In this document: piece by piece, positions 1-8,864 of the stretch
How positions within the stretch are numbered: position 1 is the first letter of the stretch
Layout of the letters: every line of letters begins with the position of its first letter
Source of the DNA: Scatosoma sp045613545
GTDB lineage: Bacteria; Bacillota; Clostridia; Christensenellales; Borkfalkiaceae
Assembly (NCBI GenBank): GCA_045613545.1
Contig: JAZLBD010000009.1
Span: 175,693 to 239,692, forward strand
Direction: 5' to 3'
DNA length: 64,000 nucleotides
Position numbers and translations under genes: made by a program
The notes under the pieces: model-generated
What the model was told of the DNA's origin: nothing
The model's input: only the letters and a program-made list of their open reading frames with translations
Databases searched by the model: none

Positions 1-994
1 CGGTTGCGATAATCACGACTTCTACTTCGTCGGACATATTCTCGTCGATACAAGCGCCGAAAATAACGTTTGCCGAATAGTCGATGACGCCTTTTACGAG
101 GTCTGCCGCCATCCAAACTTCGTCGAGAGACAAATCTTTTCCTCCGACCACGTTCAAAATAACCGAGCTTGCGCCCTCGATCGTCGTGTTCAAAAGAGGC
201 GAACAAACGGCGCAACGAACGGCGTCGGAAATTCTCTTTTCGCCCTTAGCCACACCGATACCCATATGGGCGATTCCTCTTGCTTTGAGGGTCGTTTTTA
301 CGTCCGCGAAATCAAGGTTAATAAGCGAGGGATTGACGATAAGTTCTGCAATCCCGCGAATCCCTTGCCGAAGAACCTCGTCCGCCACTTTTAACGCGTC
401 GGGGAACGGAGTACCTTTCGGAACGACGTCGCGAATTTTATCGTTGGGAATAACGATGATCGAATCGACCGATTTACGGAGTTCTTCCACCCCAGCAAGG
501 GCGTAGTCCATACGGCGTTTCCCCTCGAACGAGAAGGGAAGGGTCACGACTGCCACCGTTAAAATTTTCATATCTTTTGCAAGTTTCGCAATAACGGGAG
601 CCGCGCCCGTACCCGTGCCACCGCCCATACCTGCGGTGATAAAAAGTAAGTCGGTATCGCGCAACATTTCTTGCACGGCTTCTTTATTCTCTTCCGCTGC
701 AGCTTTCCCTACGGCGGGATCAGCGCCTGCGCCAAGTCCTTTGGTAAGTTTTACGCCGATTTGGATGCGGTTGTTGGATTTCGAGCGAGCCAGAGCTTGG
801 TTGTCCGTATTGACGACCAAATATTCCGCGCTTTTTAAGCCCGATTCGATCAAGCGGTTAACGGCGTTGTTTCCCGCACCGCCGACGCCGATCACTTTAA
901 TTTTCGCCACGCCGGAAAGGTTGTTGTTTTCTTCCACGGCAACCGGCTCGTTATACGAATATCCGTATTCGTCTCTTTCGTATTGATCGTTCAT
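1..994 (-). CDS. ftsZ: Cell division GTPase FtsZ (C-terminus cut by window edge)
   Basis: Tubulin-like GTPase that polymerises into the division ring at midcell. About 331 residues are present; the C-terminal part lies beyond base 1. The N-terminus reads VIGVGGAGNNAVNRLIE near residue 35, followed by VVNTDNQAL and the tubulin signature GGGTGTGAAPV near residue 110, then the T7-loop region NLDFADVKTTL. The start at 994 is preceded by an AGGAAAA Shine-Dalgarno. It lies 3 bases downstream of the ftsA-like gene and is probably cotranscribed with it. Unambiguous by motif. Confidence 0.97.
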   Translation of the reverse strand, partial: MNDQYERDEYGYSYNEPVAVEENNNLSGVAKIKVIGVGGAGNNAVNRLIESGLKSAEYLVVNTDNQALARSKSNNRIQIGVKLTKGLGAGADPAVGKAAAEENKEAVQEMLRDTDLLFITAGMGGGTGTGAAPVIAKLAKDMKILTVAVVTLPFSFEGKRRMDYALAGVEELRKSVDSIIVIPNDKIRDVVPKGTPFPDALKVADEVLRQGIRGIAELIVNPSLINLDFADVKTTLKARGIAHMGIGVAKGEKRISDAVRCAVCSPLLNTTIEGASSVILNVVGGKDLSLDEVWMAADLVKGVIDYSANVIFGACIDENMSDEVEVVIIAT

Positions 995-997
995 TTT

Positions 998-2176
998 TTA
1001 TTTTCCTCCGAATATGTGTGTTATTATTTTTTTCAACCCACGGCTTTCTTTTTGAGAAAGCGCGTAGGATAAGAGCGAAATTCTCGAAGCGTACATTGGT
1101 TTATCGTAATACGGAATATCGGGACATACCATTTCCGTCAAACGATTGAGTCGACTCGAAATATGTTCGATTCCTCCGCGAATCCCGTGGATTCCTTCCC
1201 CTGTCGCAAACAAAGGATTGCTGGTAAACCCTGTCGATTTTCCTTTGTAATATTCGTCCAAAAAAGCGTCTACTCGTTCGCAAATACTATCGAGGGCGCA
1301 TTTGATAACGTCGTTGATCGTAGAAACCAAGTAGGTTTGTCCGTCCCGATCTGTCCACGTGACGTCTTTTCCTACCACTCCCCCCGAAACGCTCGCGAAC
1401 GATAAAATTTCTTCCGCCTTTTCGTAAGGTACGTTTAATTTTTCCATCAGCTCGAAAAGTACTTTCCCTTTTCCGCCGTCGAAAACGGTTTCTCGAACGA
1501 CGCCACTGCCGTACACCACCGAAAGGGACGAGGTTAAAAAACCGATATCCAAAAAGAACGCATAGCCCTCCCTCGCTTTTTGAGGTAGGAGCGTCAACGC
1601 TTGCACGAGGCTTTGGGGAAGATAAGAAATCTTTGAAAAACCTTTCCCTTTTAACAGCGATTGTAAAAAGGCGTAAAGGCTTTCTTCCATACAATAATAG
1701 GAAAGCGCGCCTTGCAACTGGGCGGTATGCGCGCCGTAGAGTTCGCGCGCGGTGAAATATTTACGATTATCCCCCAGCGAAAAATACATCGCCGAGCGGT
1801 GGATAACCCGCTCTTTCGGCATCACTTCAGCAAGCCCCGCTTCGAATAAAGAATCGAATTCTTCCTTTTTCAGTCGACGCTTTGAAGGGAAAGATATCGT
1901 TTGCCCTTTCGTATAAACCCGCGTAAACGCGGAGGGGACGCCTACGTAAATTTCACGGATCTCGCCATCGTAGTTTTGAAGAACGGAATTCATACAAGAA
2001 AGAATGGCGGACGCGAGAGCTTCCCGTTCCCCTAAAAAGCCCGTCGGCAAAAAACCGTCGTAATCCTCGGTTTTACTACCGCGGAACACGAACGTTCCGT
2101 TTACGCCCTTTCCACCCAGCAAAAAAGTGACTTCACTCGATCGAATATCCAAAATCGCTATGCTTTCGCTTCTCAT
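998..2176 (-). CDS. ftsA: Divergent FtsA-like actin-fold division protein
   Basis: 392 residues directly upstream of ftsZ, the usual place of ftsA, the membrane tether of the Z ring. The actin-like ATPase fold is suggested by the N-terminal AILDIRSSEVTFLLGG strand-turn-strand and the central FFLDIGFLTSSLSVV (phosphate-2-like). The canonical D-[IL]-G-[GT]-T signature is degenerate (DIGFLTS), and the C-terminus ends in a basic, hydrophobic stretch (KKIITHIFGGK) like the FtsA membrane-targeting helix. I chose the ATG at 2176 because GGAAG lies upstream of it and a consensus promoter lies at 2213-2241; upstream in-frame codons would overlap that promoter. The FtsA assignment rests on weak motifs plus strong context. 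Confidence 0.75.
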   Translation of the reverse strand: MRSESIAILDIRSSEVTFLLGGKGVNGTFVFRGSKTEDYDGFLPTGFLGEREALASAILSCMNSVLQNYDGEIREIYVGVPSAFTRVYTKGQTISFPSKRRLKKEEFDSLFEAGLAEVMPKERVIHRSAMYFSLGDNRKYFTARELYGAHTAQLQGALSYYCMEESLYAFLQSLLKGKGFSKISYLPQSLVQALTLLPQKAREGYAFFLDIGFLTSSLSVVYGSGVVRETVFDGGKGKVLFELMEKLNVPYEKAEEILSFASVSGGVVGKDVTWTDRDGQTYLVSTINDVIKCALDSICERVDAFLDEYYKGKSTGFTSNPLFATGEGIHGIRGGIEHISSRLNRLTEMVCPDIPYYDKPMYASRISLLSYALSQKESRGLKKIITHIFGGK

Positions 2177-2212
2177 TTGCTTTCTTCCGCTCCGTAAAAG
2201 TTCTTCCGTTAT

Positions 2213-2241
2213 ATTATATATGATTTCTCGAAAAAAGTCAA
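2213..2241 (-). promoter_or_regulatory. Sigma-A promoter of ftsA-ftsZ
   Basis: On the minus strand TTGACT and TATAAT are separated by exactly 17 bases, ending about 37 bases before the ftsA start. It gives ftsAZ a transcript separate from the rest of the dcw genes. Confidence 0.8.
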
Positions 2242-2311
2242 TAAAATGAAGAAAAAAAACGCAAAAAAAACACATAAACCGTTCGTTTTAACCGTATTTT
2301 TGACCCTTCAA

Positions 2312-2346
2312 ATAAAAAAGAGCGCAACATCCGTCGTGTTGCGCTC
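2312..2346 (-). terminator. Intrinsic terminator after the SHOCT-type membrane protein
   Basis: Minus-strand stem GAGCGCAACA / TGTTGCGCTC with a 7-base loop, followed by a T-rich run. It isolates the upstream pair from ftsA. Confidence 0.85.
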
Positions 2347-2369
2347 CTTCTACGTGCCGTTTTTCTTTT

Positions 2370-2948
2370 TTATCTTAAAATTTTCGCTTTTATTGCGGCG
2401 AATTCTTCGTTCGAAATCACTTTTTGATCTAACAATTTTTTCCACTTTCTCAAATCGTCGAAGGAAAAGTCTTTTTCCGCCGTCGTTTCCAACGTTCTTT
2501 TTTTCAATTCTTCAAATTCTTCTTTGGAGAGTACGTTCTCTTCTTGCATTTCTCTATAACGAATCAGAATATTGCTTACGTCTCCTGCTTGCGAGCTGGG
2601 TTCCCCGTGCTTTGCAAACCCGAAAAATTGAAGGACCGAAACCATAAAATACAAGAACGCGGACACGAGCATCAAAATCATACCGATCGATACAAGCACG
2701 TACTCATCTTTAATATTCATAAATACGATGCCCATAATGCCCGCCAACGCGCCAACGGCATACCCTACGTTCTTTACCACCGTGTTTTTAGCAAAAATAA
2801 ACGTGACGGCAAGTATCGGCGCAAGCATCACGTCTATTCTAAGAAACGCCAACGCCATCTCGAGGTTGTCGAGCGACATGATAAACACCCCCAAAACAAT
2901 GAGAGCAAAGCCTATTACCATTAAAATTTTGTTTAATTCCTTTTTCAT
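2370..2948 (-). CDS. Four-TM membrane protein with C-terminal SHOCT-like helices
   Basis: 192 residues. Four hydrophobic segments span roughly residues 8-110. The cytosolic tail carries two short helical repeats of the SHOCT kind (LIRYREMQEENVLSKEEFEELKK and LRKWKKLLDQKVISNEEFAAIKAKIL, each shown here by its key L-x-K/E-x-EF core). SHOCT motifs often sit at the C-terminus of membrane proteins and bind other proteins; no enzyme function is visible. The start is supported by AAGGAGTTAG. It is divergent from a small XRE regulator and shares a palindromic operator with it. Function unknown. Confidence 0.75.
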   Translation of the reverse strand: MKKELNKILMVIGFALIVLGVFIMSLDNLEMALAFLRIDVMLAPILAVTFIFAKNTVVKNVGYAVGALAGIMGIVFMNIKDEYVLVSIGMILMLVSAFLYFMVSVLQFFGFAKHGEPSSQAGDVSNILIRYREMQEENVLSKEEFEELKKRTLETTAEKDFSFDDLRKWKKLLDQKVISNEEFAAIKAKILR

Positions 2949-2972
2949 TTCTAACTCCTTTGTATAACTGGC

Positions 2973-3004
2973 ACGTAAAATAGCACCATAGTGCTATTTT
3001 ACGT
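2973..3004. promoter_or_regulatory. Palindromic operator between the SHOCT protein and XRE gene
   Basis: A perfect inverted repeat with 14-base arms, ACGTAAAATAGCAC and its complement, separated by CATA. A further half-site-like AGTGCTAAAATG lies at about 3019-3030. It sits between two divergent genes, one of which is an XRE DNA-binding protein, so it is the likely operator of that protein. Confidence 0.8.
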
Positions 3005-3058
3005 AATTATACTACTAAAGTGCTAAAATGTCAATAAAAAAACGGGAGGAAATAAAAA

Positions 3059-3268
3059 ATGGTGATACTTTTTGCGGAACGATTAAAAGAACTCATGAAA
3101 GAGAATAAACTCAACCAAGTTCGATTGGCGGAAAAAGTCGGCGTAAAACAAAACACGATAAGCGCTTGGCTGTTAAAGAAAAAAGAACCGTGCATTCACT
3201 CTTTATGGTTGCTCGCCGATTTTTTCGACGTGGAAATAGATTATCTCGTGGGCAGAAAAAACGATTAA
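3059..3268 (+). CDS. Small XRE-family transcriptional regulator
   Basis: 69 residues, essentially one helix-turn-helix domain (RLKELMKENKLNQVRLAEKVGVKQNTISAWL, key residues Q-L-A and N-T-I-S). The ATG at 3059 follows GGGAGGAAAT. It is short for a repressor with a sensing domain, so it probably binds DNA constitutively or as a dimer responding to a partner. The 14-base palindrome immediately upstream is the likely target and would control both this gene and the divergent membrane protein. Confidence 0.85.
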   Translation: MVILFAERLKELMKENKLNQVRLAEKVGVKQNTISAWLLKKKEPCIHSLWLLADFFDVEIDYLVGRKND

Positions 3269-3296
3269 TCTACCCTATTTCGACGCCCTAAAAACG

Positions 3297-3330
3297 CAAA
3301 AAAACGCACGAAAAGTGCGTTTTTTATTTT
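3297..3330. terminator. Bidirectional terminator between XRE gene and ftsQ
   Basis: AAAACGCAC and GTGCGTTTT form a hairpin with A-rich and T-rich flanks on the two sides, serving the converging XRE and ftsQ transcripts. Confidence 0.85.
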
Positions 3331-3353
3331 AGCTTTATTCAAAAATCCAGCGC

Positions 3354-4118
3354 TTATTGGAGAGTATAGTGACAATCGCCTACGTTGGGCACGATTACCT
3401 TTCCGCAAATTCGTTGCTCCGTGGACATATTTTCGTAAAACGAAAGTAGTTTCGTCGCCTTTTCTTCATGATTTTGTAAAGGCGCGTATACCCAAATCTG
3501 CACCCCTTCCCTCGCTTGCAAAACGAGATAATCGTCCATCGCGTTCGACGTGGGTCGAACGAGCGTGACGGAGAGGATATTGCTACGAAGCCCCTCGAAT
3601 TTTTCGTCTAACACCTTACAAAAAGCAAGGATACTCAAACTCGTTTCGTCCGTGGTAGGCTCTCCTTTTTCAGCCGTAAACGACAGTCCGTTTATGATAA
3701 CGTTGTCTTCCCCATCCGAACGGTTTTTCGGCGTATCTCGTTCTTCGAGCATTACCCCGTCGCCGTTCAAAATAAAATAATTCCCGTCCTTTTCCACCGC
3801 GTACACTTCGGGATCCTCTGAAGCTACGAAAATTAAACGATTGGGGTATGATTTTTCAAACTGTCCGAAGCGGAAATGGGGATAACTTTCAAACGCCTCT
3901 CTCGCTTTCGTATCTTCCACGGAAAAAATACTCTCTTTGTCGTAAAGTTCCAAAAGAGTTTTCTCCAAAAGCTCCGCCTCTTCTTTCGCCGCCTCGGATA
4001 CGGTGGAAATCTGCAAGGTGACGGCATTCACGCGAAACACGGAAAACACCGTCAAAAGCGACGCCGTTAAAAATAAAACCGCCGTTAATAGTATCGTTAA
4101 AATCTTCCGTTTTCGCAT
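3354..4118 (-). CDS. ftsQ: FtsQ/DivIB-like division protein
   Basis: 254 residues. One N-terminal TM helix (about residues 6-28) is followed by a weak POTRA-like region. The segment FEKSYPNRLIFVASEDPEVYAV...YFILNGDGVMLEE matches the family pattern of yPn.l.I.v.Er.P.A....g.y.liD.dG.vl. FtsQ/DivIB links cytosolic and periplasm-side parts of the divisome. It is the last gene of the minus-strand run beginning at murE or earlier, 13 bases after murA, and ends at a terminator. Start supported by AAGGAAAT. The sequence is divergent and the call leans on position. Confidence 0.75.
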   Translation of the reverse strand: MRKRKILTILLTAVLFLTASLLTVFSVFRVNAVTLQISTVSEAAKEEAELLEKTLLELYDKESIFSVEDTKAREAFESYPHFRFGQFEKSYPNRLIFVASEDPEVYAVEKDGNYFILNGDGVMLEERDTPKNRSDGEDNVIINGLSFTAEKGEPTTDETSLSILAFCKVLDEKFEGLRSNILSVTLVRPTSNAMDDYLVLQAREGVQIWVYAPLQNHEEKATKLLSFYENMSTEQRICGKVIVPNVGDCHYTLQ

Positions 4119-4131
4119 ATGTATTTCCTTT

Positions 4132-5385
4132 TTATGGTATTCTTCTTACGTTAGCGCCCAGGTTTTTCAGTTTTTCCGCAAAATTCGCATACCCCCGATC
4201 GATATGCCAAAGGTCTCTTACCGTACTGATCCCCTCAGCGCAGAGCGACGCGATCACGAGCGCAGCGCCCCCACGGAGGTCGCCCGCCGTGACGGATGCC
4301 GAGTGTAAGCGTTTGACCCCTCGAATGACGGCGGTTCGATCGCGAATCGTGATATCCGCGCCCATTCTTTTGAGTTCCCCTACGTATTTATATCTCGTTT
4401 CAAACAAGTTCTCCACGAGGATCGTCGTTCCCTCTGCGATACAGGAAAGCGCGACGTATTGCGCTTGCATATCGGTGGGAAAGCCGGGGAAAGGCAACGT
4501 TTGAATGAGCTTCGTCGCACGCAACTTACCCGTGCTCGATATTCTTATTTTATCATTTTTCGTATGTATTTTGCAACCGTTTTCACGCAATTTATGTAAA
4601 AGAACGGCAATATTTTCTTTTTCAACCCCTTCGATCTCGATTTCACCGCCACAAACCGCCCCGGCAATTAGATACGTACCCGCCTCGATTCGATCTTTTA
4701 TCGGCGTGTATTCTACGCCGTGTAGCCGTTTTACTCCCTCCACGTAGATTGTACCGCTCCCCGCGCCTGAAACTTTACCGCCCATACCGCAAATAAAGTT
4801 TTGCAGATCAACGATTTCCGGCTCTTTGGCGGCGTTATGTATGATCGTGCGCCCTTCCGCTTTCACGGAGGCGAGCAAAATATTTTCCGTTGCGCCAACG
4901 CTCGGAAAATCCAAAATTATTTCCGCGCCTTGCAGTTTATCCGCCACGCAAGATATGTATCCGTTCTCTTCCTCGATCGAAACGCCCAAACGTTTCAGTC
5001 CTGCAAGGTGTAAATCAATCGGTCGAAGCCCTATGTCGCACCCGCCGGGATAGGAAATTTTTCCGCGTCGAAACCTGCCCAAAATGGAGCCGAGCATAAA
5101 CACGGACGAGCGCAATTCTTTGGTGAGCCGTGCCGGAATCTCGTGCGAGACGGCGTTGCAACCATCGATAATTACACTATCCCCGTCTTTTTTAATCTTA
5201 CACCCGAGCTCACTTAAAATGCGGAGCATATTCTCTACGTCGGCGATCTTCGGCAACTTCTTTATCATCACTGGTTCATCGCTTAAAACAGATGCGGCAA
5301 GAAGGGGCAAAACGGAATTTTTCGCCGACTCGATTTCCGCTTTACCAAACAGCTTTCTACCGCCCTCTATCATAAATTTATCCAT
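4132..5385 (-). CDS. murA: UDP-N-acetylglucosamine 1-carboxyvinyltransferase
   Basis: 417 residues, the normal size. It transfers enolpyruvate from PEP to UDP-GlcNAc, the first committed step of peptidoglycan synthesis. The N-terminal IEGGRKLFGKAEIESAKNSVLPLLAA is typical of MurA. The catalytic Cys is present in YPGGCDIGLRPIDLH near residue 115, so the enzyme should be of the fosfomycin-sensitive type (family knowledge). The start at 5385 follows AAGGAG. Placing murA between ftsW and ftsQ is less usual; in many genomes murG, murC or murB lie there. Confidence 0.95.
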   Translation of the reverse strand: MDKFMIEGGRKLFGKAEIESAKNSVLPLLAASVLSDEPVMIKKLPKIADVENMLRILSELGCKIKKDGDSVIIDGCNAVSHEIPARLTKELRSSVFMLGSILGRFRRGKISYPGGCDIGLRPIDLHLAGLKRLGVSIEEENGYISCVADKLQGAEIILDFPSVGATENILLASVKAEGRTIIHNAAKEPEIVDLQNFICGMGGKVSGAGSGTIYVEGVKRLHGVEYTPIKDRIEAGTYLIAGAVCGGEIEIEGVEKENIAVLLHKLRENGCKIHTKNDKIRISSTGKLRATKLIQTLPFPGFPTDMQAQYVALSCIAEGTTILVENLFETRYKYVGELKRMGADITIRDRTAVIRGVKRLHSASVTAGDLRGGAALVIASLCAEGISTVRDLWHIDRGYANFAEKLKNLGANVRRIP

Positions 5386-5398
5386 ACAATAAAACTCC

Positions 5399-6610
5399 TT
5401 ATGCTTTATTGTATGTGTTTTTCCCCTCCTTTGTGTTCGCGCTTTGTTTGGAGATTCTATAGAGCAATCCCATCGCCGACATCGTGATGATAATCGAAGT
5501 ATTACCCGAACTTATCAATGGAAGCGGTAGCCCCGTCGGCGGTATCGCTCCGCTTACGACGAGGGCGTTCACCGACATTTGCACCCCGTAAACGAGAGTG
5601 ATTCCCCCAGCGAGCAAAAACGAGAAAAAGTCTTCCGTTTGCGCCGTGATGCGTATGCCTTTTATCACCAAATAGAAGCAACAGCAAAAAAACGCCACGA
5701 GCCCTATGAATCCAAATTCTTCGCCGATGATCGAAAGGATAAAATCGCTTTCCGCAAACGGTAAAAATCGGTATTTTTGTCTCGAACGGAAAAGCCCTAC
5801 GCCAAACCACCCGCCGTTTCCCAGCGCGTAGAGGGATTGAATCAGCTGATACCCCTCGTTTTTCGGCGAAGCCCAAGGGTCTAAAAAGGCGCTAAGTCGC
5901 AGTAGGCGGTACGGCTCCATAACGATCAATACGGGGATGGATAAAAGGGCGGGGAGACCGATCCACAGAAAATATTTCATTTTCATTCCCGTCAAAAACA
6001 ACATGCCGAGCATCACGACCCCTACGCACATCGTAACCGACATATTCGGCTCTAACATAATTAAAACGCAGATAATTCCGCCCGAAAAAAGAACGGGCAA
6101 ACACCCTTTGAGTGTCCTCGCTTTCCCCATGTTCCTCGAAAGCGAGCCGGCGGAAAAAATTACGAACGCGTACTTGGCAAACTCGGACGGTTGCAAGGTG
6201 ATTCCCCCAACCCCAATCCACCTAGTCGCGCCGTAATTCGTGATTCCGAGCCCAGGTACGAACACGAGCGAAAGCAAAACGACAGCGATTATGTATAGAA
6301 CGTATTGCCATTTCTTGTTTTTTAATTTCTCGTAGTCAAACCTGCTCGTTCCCCACATAGCGACCGTCCCAAGCCCCACGCCGATTAGTTGTTTTTTGGC
6401 GAAAAAGAAACTGTCGCCGTACTGCGTTTTTCCGACGTACGAGCTTGCGGAATATACCATAACCACACCGAAAAGTGCGAGAAAAAACGTCGTAATCAAA
6501 ACGGAATAGGCGCCTTTATTCCTCTCGCGTTTCCAAATTCTTTTCCTCGGCCCTCGTTTCATTTGCAAACGATCGGACAATCGAAACAAAGCGTTCCCCC
6601 CTCTCTTCAT
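5399..6610 (-). CDS. ftsW: FtsW/SEDS-family lipid II glycosyltransferase
   Basis: About 400 residues with around ten TM helices. SEDS proteins polymerise glycan strands from lipid II, here at the septum together with the class B PBP encoded in the same cluster. Family signatures are visible: GVVMVYSASS in the first TM, LGITNYGATRWIGVGGITLQPSE, and GLPLPLISSGNTSIIITM near the C-terminus. The start is uncertain. The ATG at 6610 overlaps murD by about 95 bases and has only a weak Shine-Dalgarno, and an internal ATG at 6562 is equally possible. Overlap with murD suggests translational coupling. Confidence 0.92.
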   Translation of the reverse strand: MKRGGNALFRLSDRLQMKRGPRKRIWKRERNKGAYSVLITTFFLALFGVVMVYSASSYVGKTQYGDSFFFAKKQLIGVGLGTVAMWGTSRFDYEKLKNKKWQYVLYIIAVVLLSLVFVPGLGITNYGATRWIGVGGITLQPSEFAKYAFVIFSAGSLSRNMGKARTLKGCLPVLFSGGIICVLIMLEPNMSVTMCVGVVMLGMLFLTGMKMKYFLWIGLPALLSIPVLIVMEPYRLLRLSAFLDPWASPKNEGYQLIQSLYALGNGGWFGVGLFRSRQKYRFLPFAESDFILSIIGEEFGFIGLVAFFCCCFYLVIKGIRITAQTEDFFSFLLAGGITLVYGVQMSVNALVVSGAIPPTGLPLPLISSGNTSIIITMSAMGLLYRISKQSANTKEGKNTYNKA

Positions 6611-7898
6611 AACTCTCAAACTCGTCGAAACTTGCGCTCGCGGGACTTAGCAAAACCGTTTCCCCCCGAGGTGTCGCTTCTCTCGCCATTCGCACCGCAA
6701 AAGCAAAATCGGGGCAAAGGTAGACGTTTTTATACCCTTGTCGAAATGCGCTTTCGTAGAGCGCAAAACGGTTTTCTCCATACAGCACCGCGCGAACCCC
6801 TTTGGACGTGACGAGAAAGGAAAAGAGTTTGTCGTAATCGTACCCTTTGTTTTTCCCGCCGAGAAGAAGCGTCGTATTCGTTTTCATCGAGGAAACGGCT
6901 TTGATCGTCGCGTCCACGTTCGTACCCTTAGAATCGTCGACGTAGGAAACGCCGTCCGCTTCGCAGACAAACTCGATCCGATGCGCAATCCCCTTGAACG
7001 AGGCGAGCGCTCGTCGAATCGCACCGTTTTCAATCCCCATAAGCTTAGCGACCGTGATTGAGGCGAGCGCGTTGGAAAGATTGTGCGCGCCGTCCAATAA
7101 AAGGTCTTGCGCGGACAAAATCTTTTCTCCGTTAAAACATAGATCCGTCCCCTCTAAATACCCACCGTTCGTGCGCGATTTCGTGGAAAAATATACGACG
7201 GTTGCTTTCGTTTTCTCCGCAAAACTTTGCGCGATATCGTCGTCGTAGTTAAGGACGGCGTATTCGCTTTCCGTACTGTTTTTAAGCAATTTTCCCTTCA
7301 AAAATATGTAATTTTCCATATTGTAGTGCCGAGTCAGATGATCTTCCGTCACGTTCAGTACCACCGAGATATGCGGACAAAGCGACGAGAGGGTTTCGAG
7401 TTGAAAACTGGAAATTTCAGCTACGGCAACGTCCAACCCCTCTTCCACCACTCCCACGAGAGGCGCGCCGATATTACCGCACGCCTTTGCTTGCAAGCCA
7501 CCCTCTTTTAGGATACTTTCGATCATACTTACGGTGGTCGTTTTTCCGTTCGTCCCCGTCACGGCGATCGCGGGGCAAGTTAAGTATTTTGCGGCGATTT
7601 CCGCTTCCCCCGTCACCGCTTTTTTACCCCGTTTGAACGATAGCGCAAGCGGATGGTCAATGGGGATCCCTGGACTTAACACGAGCACGTCGCATTGTTC
7701 GTGCATAGAGAAAAGCGACTCTTTAGGCACGTTAATCCCGCCCATAGAAACGAGGTGTTCTCGGTTTTTGGAAACCGTTCCGCCCTCTAAATCGTCGTAC
7801 AAAAATACTTTACTTCCTCTTTTGAGTAAAAACTCCGCGACGGCTACACCCGAACGGGAAAGCCCCATCACTAAAAACGATTGATTTTTGGGATACAT
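6516..7898 (-). CDS. murD: UDP-N-acetylmuramoyl-L-alanine:D-glutamate ligase
   Basis: 460 residues. Cytosolic ATP-dependent ligase adding D-Glu to UDP-MurNAc-L-Ala. A Rossmann N-terminus (VMGLSRSGVAVAEFLLKRG) is followed by the Mur ligase P-loop AVTGTNGKTTTVSM near residue 113, the EISSFQLETL motif that marks MurD, and the DDSKGTNVDAT motif near residue 320. The start is supported by AAGGAGGAAAAATG. It lies 9 bases downstream of mraY and overlaps ftsW at its 3' end. Confidence 0.96.
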   Translation of the reverse strand: MYPKNQSFLVMGLSRSGVAVAEFLLKRGSKVFLYDDLEGGTVSKNREHLVSMGGINVPKESLFSMHEQCDVLVLSPGIPIDHPLALSFKRGKKAVTGEAEIAAKYLTCPAIAVTGTNGKTTTVSMIESILKEGGLQAKACGNIGAPLVGVVEEGLDVAVAEISSFQLETLSSLCPHISVVLNVTEDHLTRHYNMENYIFLKGKLLKNSTESEYAVLNYDDDIAQSFAEKTKATVVYFSTKSRTNGGYLEGTDLCFNGEKILSAQDLLLDGAHNLSNALASITVAKLMGIENGAIRRALASFKGIAHRIEFVCEADGVSYVDDSKGTNVDATIKAVSSMKTNTTLLLGGKNKGYDYDKLFSFLVTSKGVRAVLYGENRFALYESAFRQGYKNVYLCPDFAFAVRMAREATPRGETVLLSPASASFDEFESYEERGERFVSIVRSFANETRAEEKNLETREE

Positions 7899-7907
7899 TT
7901 TTCCTCC

Positions 7908-8864
7908 TTATACGATAAGCAACAATAAAACCGTTCCAACAAGCGCCGTAATCAGCGCGTAGGCGTACGATATTTTCGTCTCCGAAAAGCCTTTTTTCTG
8001 TAAATGATGATGAAAAGGCGCCATTAAAAAGATACGTTTGCCACCCGTCCGTTTGAAATAAGCGACTTGCAAAAGCACCGATCCGCCCGATACGACGAAC
8101 ATAATCCCAAGCACGGCAACGAGCAAGCCGTTCCCCGAAAACACGGAAAGGCAAGCGACGAAACTGCCAAGCGAAAGGGAGCCCGTGTCCCCCATAAAGA
8201 CGCTTGCGGGGAAACTGTTAAACAGCAAATAGGCAAGAAGCGCTCCGCAGAGGGAAAAGCAAGCAAGAACGAACGGCGTCTCCGCTTTTTGCGCGATTAA
8301 GATAAAACCTAAAAACAAAAAATAAGAAAAAGAGGTCGCGCCTGCAAGCCCGTCTAATCCGTCCGTCAGGTTCACGCAATTCACTGCGGATAAAAAAATA
8401 AAAATGGAAAGCGGAATCATCCAAAACCCCAAATCGACGGAGCGGTTCGTAAACGGAAAAACGAGCGACGTCCTGCCCGATTGATAGCAATATATCCCTG
8501 CAAAAATCGCCACCGCCGTTTGGAAGATGATTTTTTGGCGAGGAGTAAGCCCTAAATTTTCACGGCGCTTTTTCTTGGTTAAATCGTCCAAAAAACCAAC
8601 GATCATATACGAGATCGACACCGTCAAAAGCACGATCGTCGGTCGATGAATCCCCCTTACGAACACGAGCGTCGAGAGGACGGAAGCAAAGACGAAGGCG
8701 ATTCCACCCATCGTCGGCGTTCCGCTTTTCGATCGATGTTCTTTTACGTAAGATAAAATGTTTTGCCCTGCTTTATAACGCCGTAGAACGGGGACGAGCA
8801 GTTTGCAAGATAAAAAGGATACAATCCAAGAAAAAACGGCAACGTATAGATATTCTTTTCTCAT
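7908..8864 (-). CDS. mraY: Phospho-N-acetylmuramoyl-pentapeptide transferase
   Basis: 318 residues with about ten TM helices. It makes lipid I from UDP-MurNAc-pentapeptide and undecaprenyl phosphate. Family motifs are clear: KSGTPTMGGIAF, DDLTKKKRRENLGLTPRQK, NLTDGLDGLAG, FMGDTGSLSLG and MAPFHHHLQKKG. The ATG at 8864 overlaps the murE stop codon by four bases (ATGA), indicating coupling. In most dcw clusters murF sits between murE and mraY; here it is missing. Confidence 0.97.
   Translation of the reverse strand: MRKEYLYVAVFSWIVSFLSCKLLVPVLRRYKAGQNILSYVKEHRSKSGTPTMGGIAFVFASVLSTLVFVRGIHRPTIVLLTVSISYMIVGFLDDLTKKKRRENLGLTPRQKIIFQTAVAIFAGIYCYQSGRTSLVFPFTNRSVDLGFWMIPLSIFIFLSAVNCVNLTDGLDGLAGATSFSYFLFLGFILIAQKAETPFVLACFSLCGALLAYLLFNSFPASVFMGDTGSLSLGSFVACLSVFSGNGLLVAVLGIMFVVSGGSVLLQVAYFKRTGGKRIFLMAPFHHHLQKKGFSETKISYAYALITALVGTVLLLLIV

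Noticed and set aside
84..986. Two long plus-strand open frames opposite the left edge
   Set aside because: They are antisense to ftsZ, whose motifs are complete on the minus strand; codon content is low-complexity Ser/Arg/Pro without motifs.
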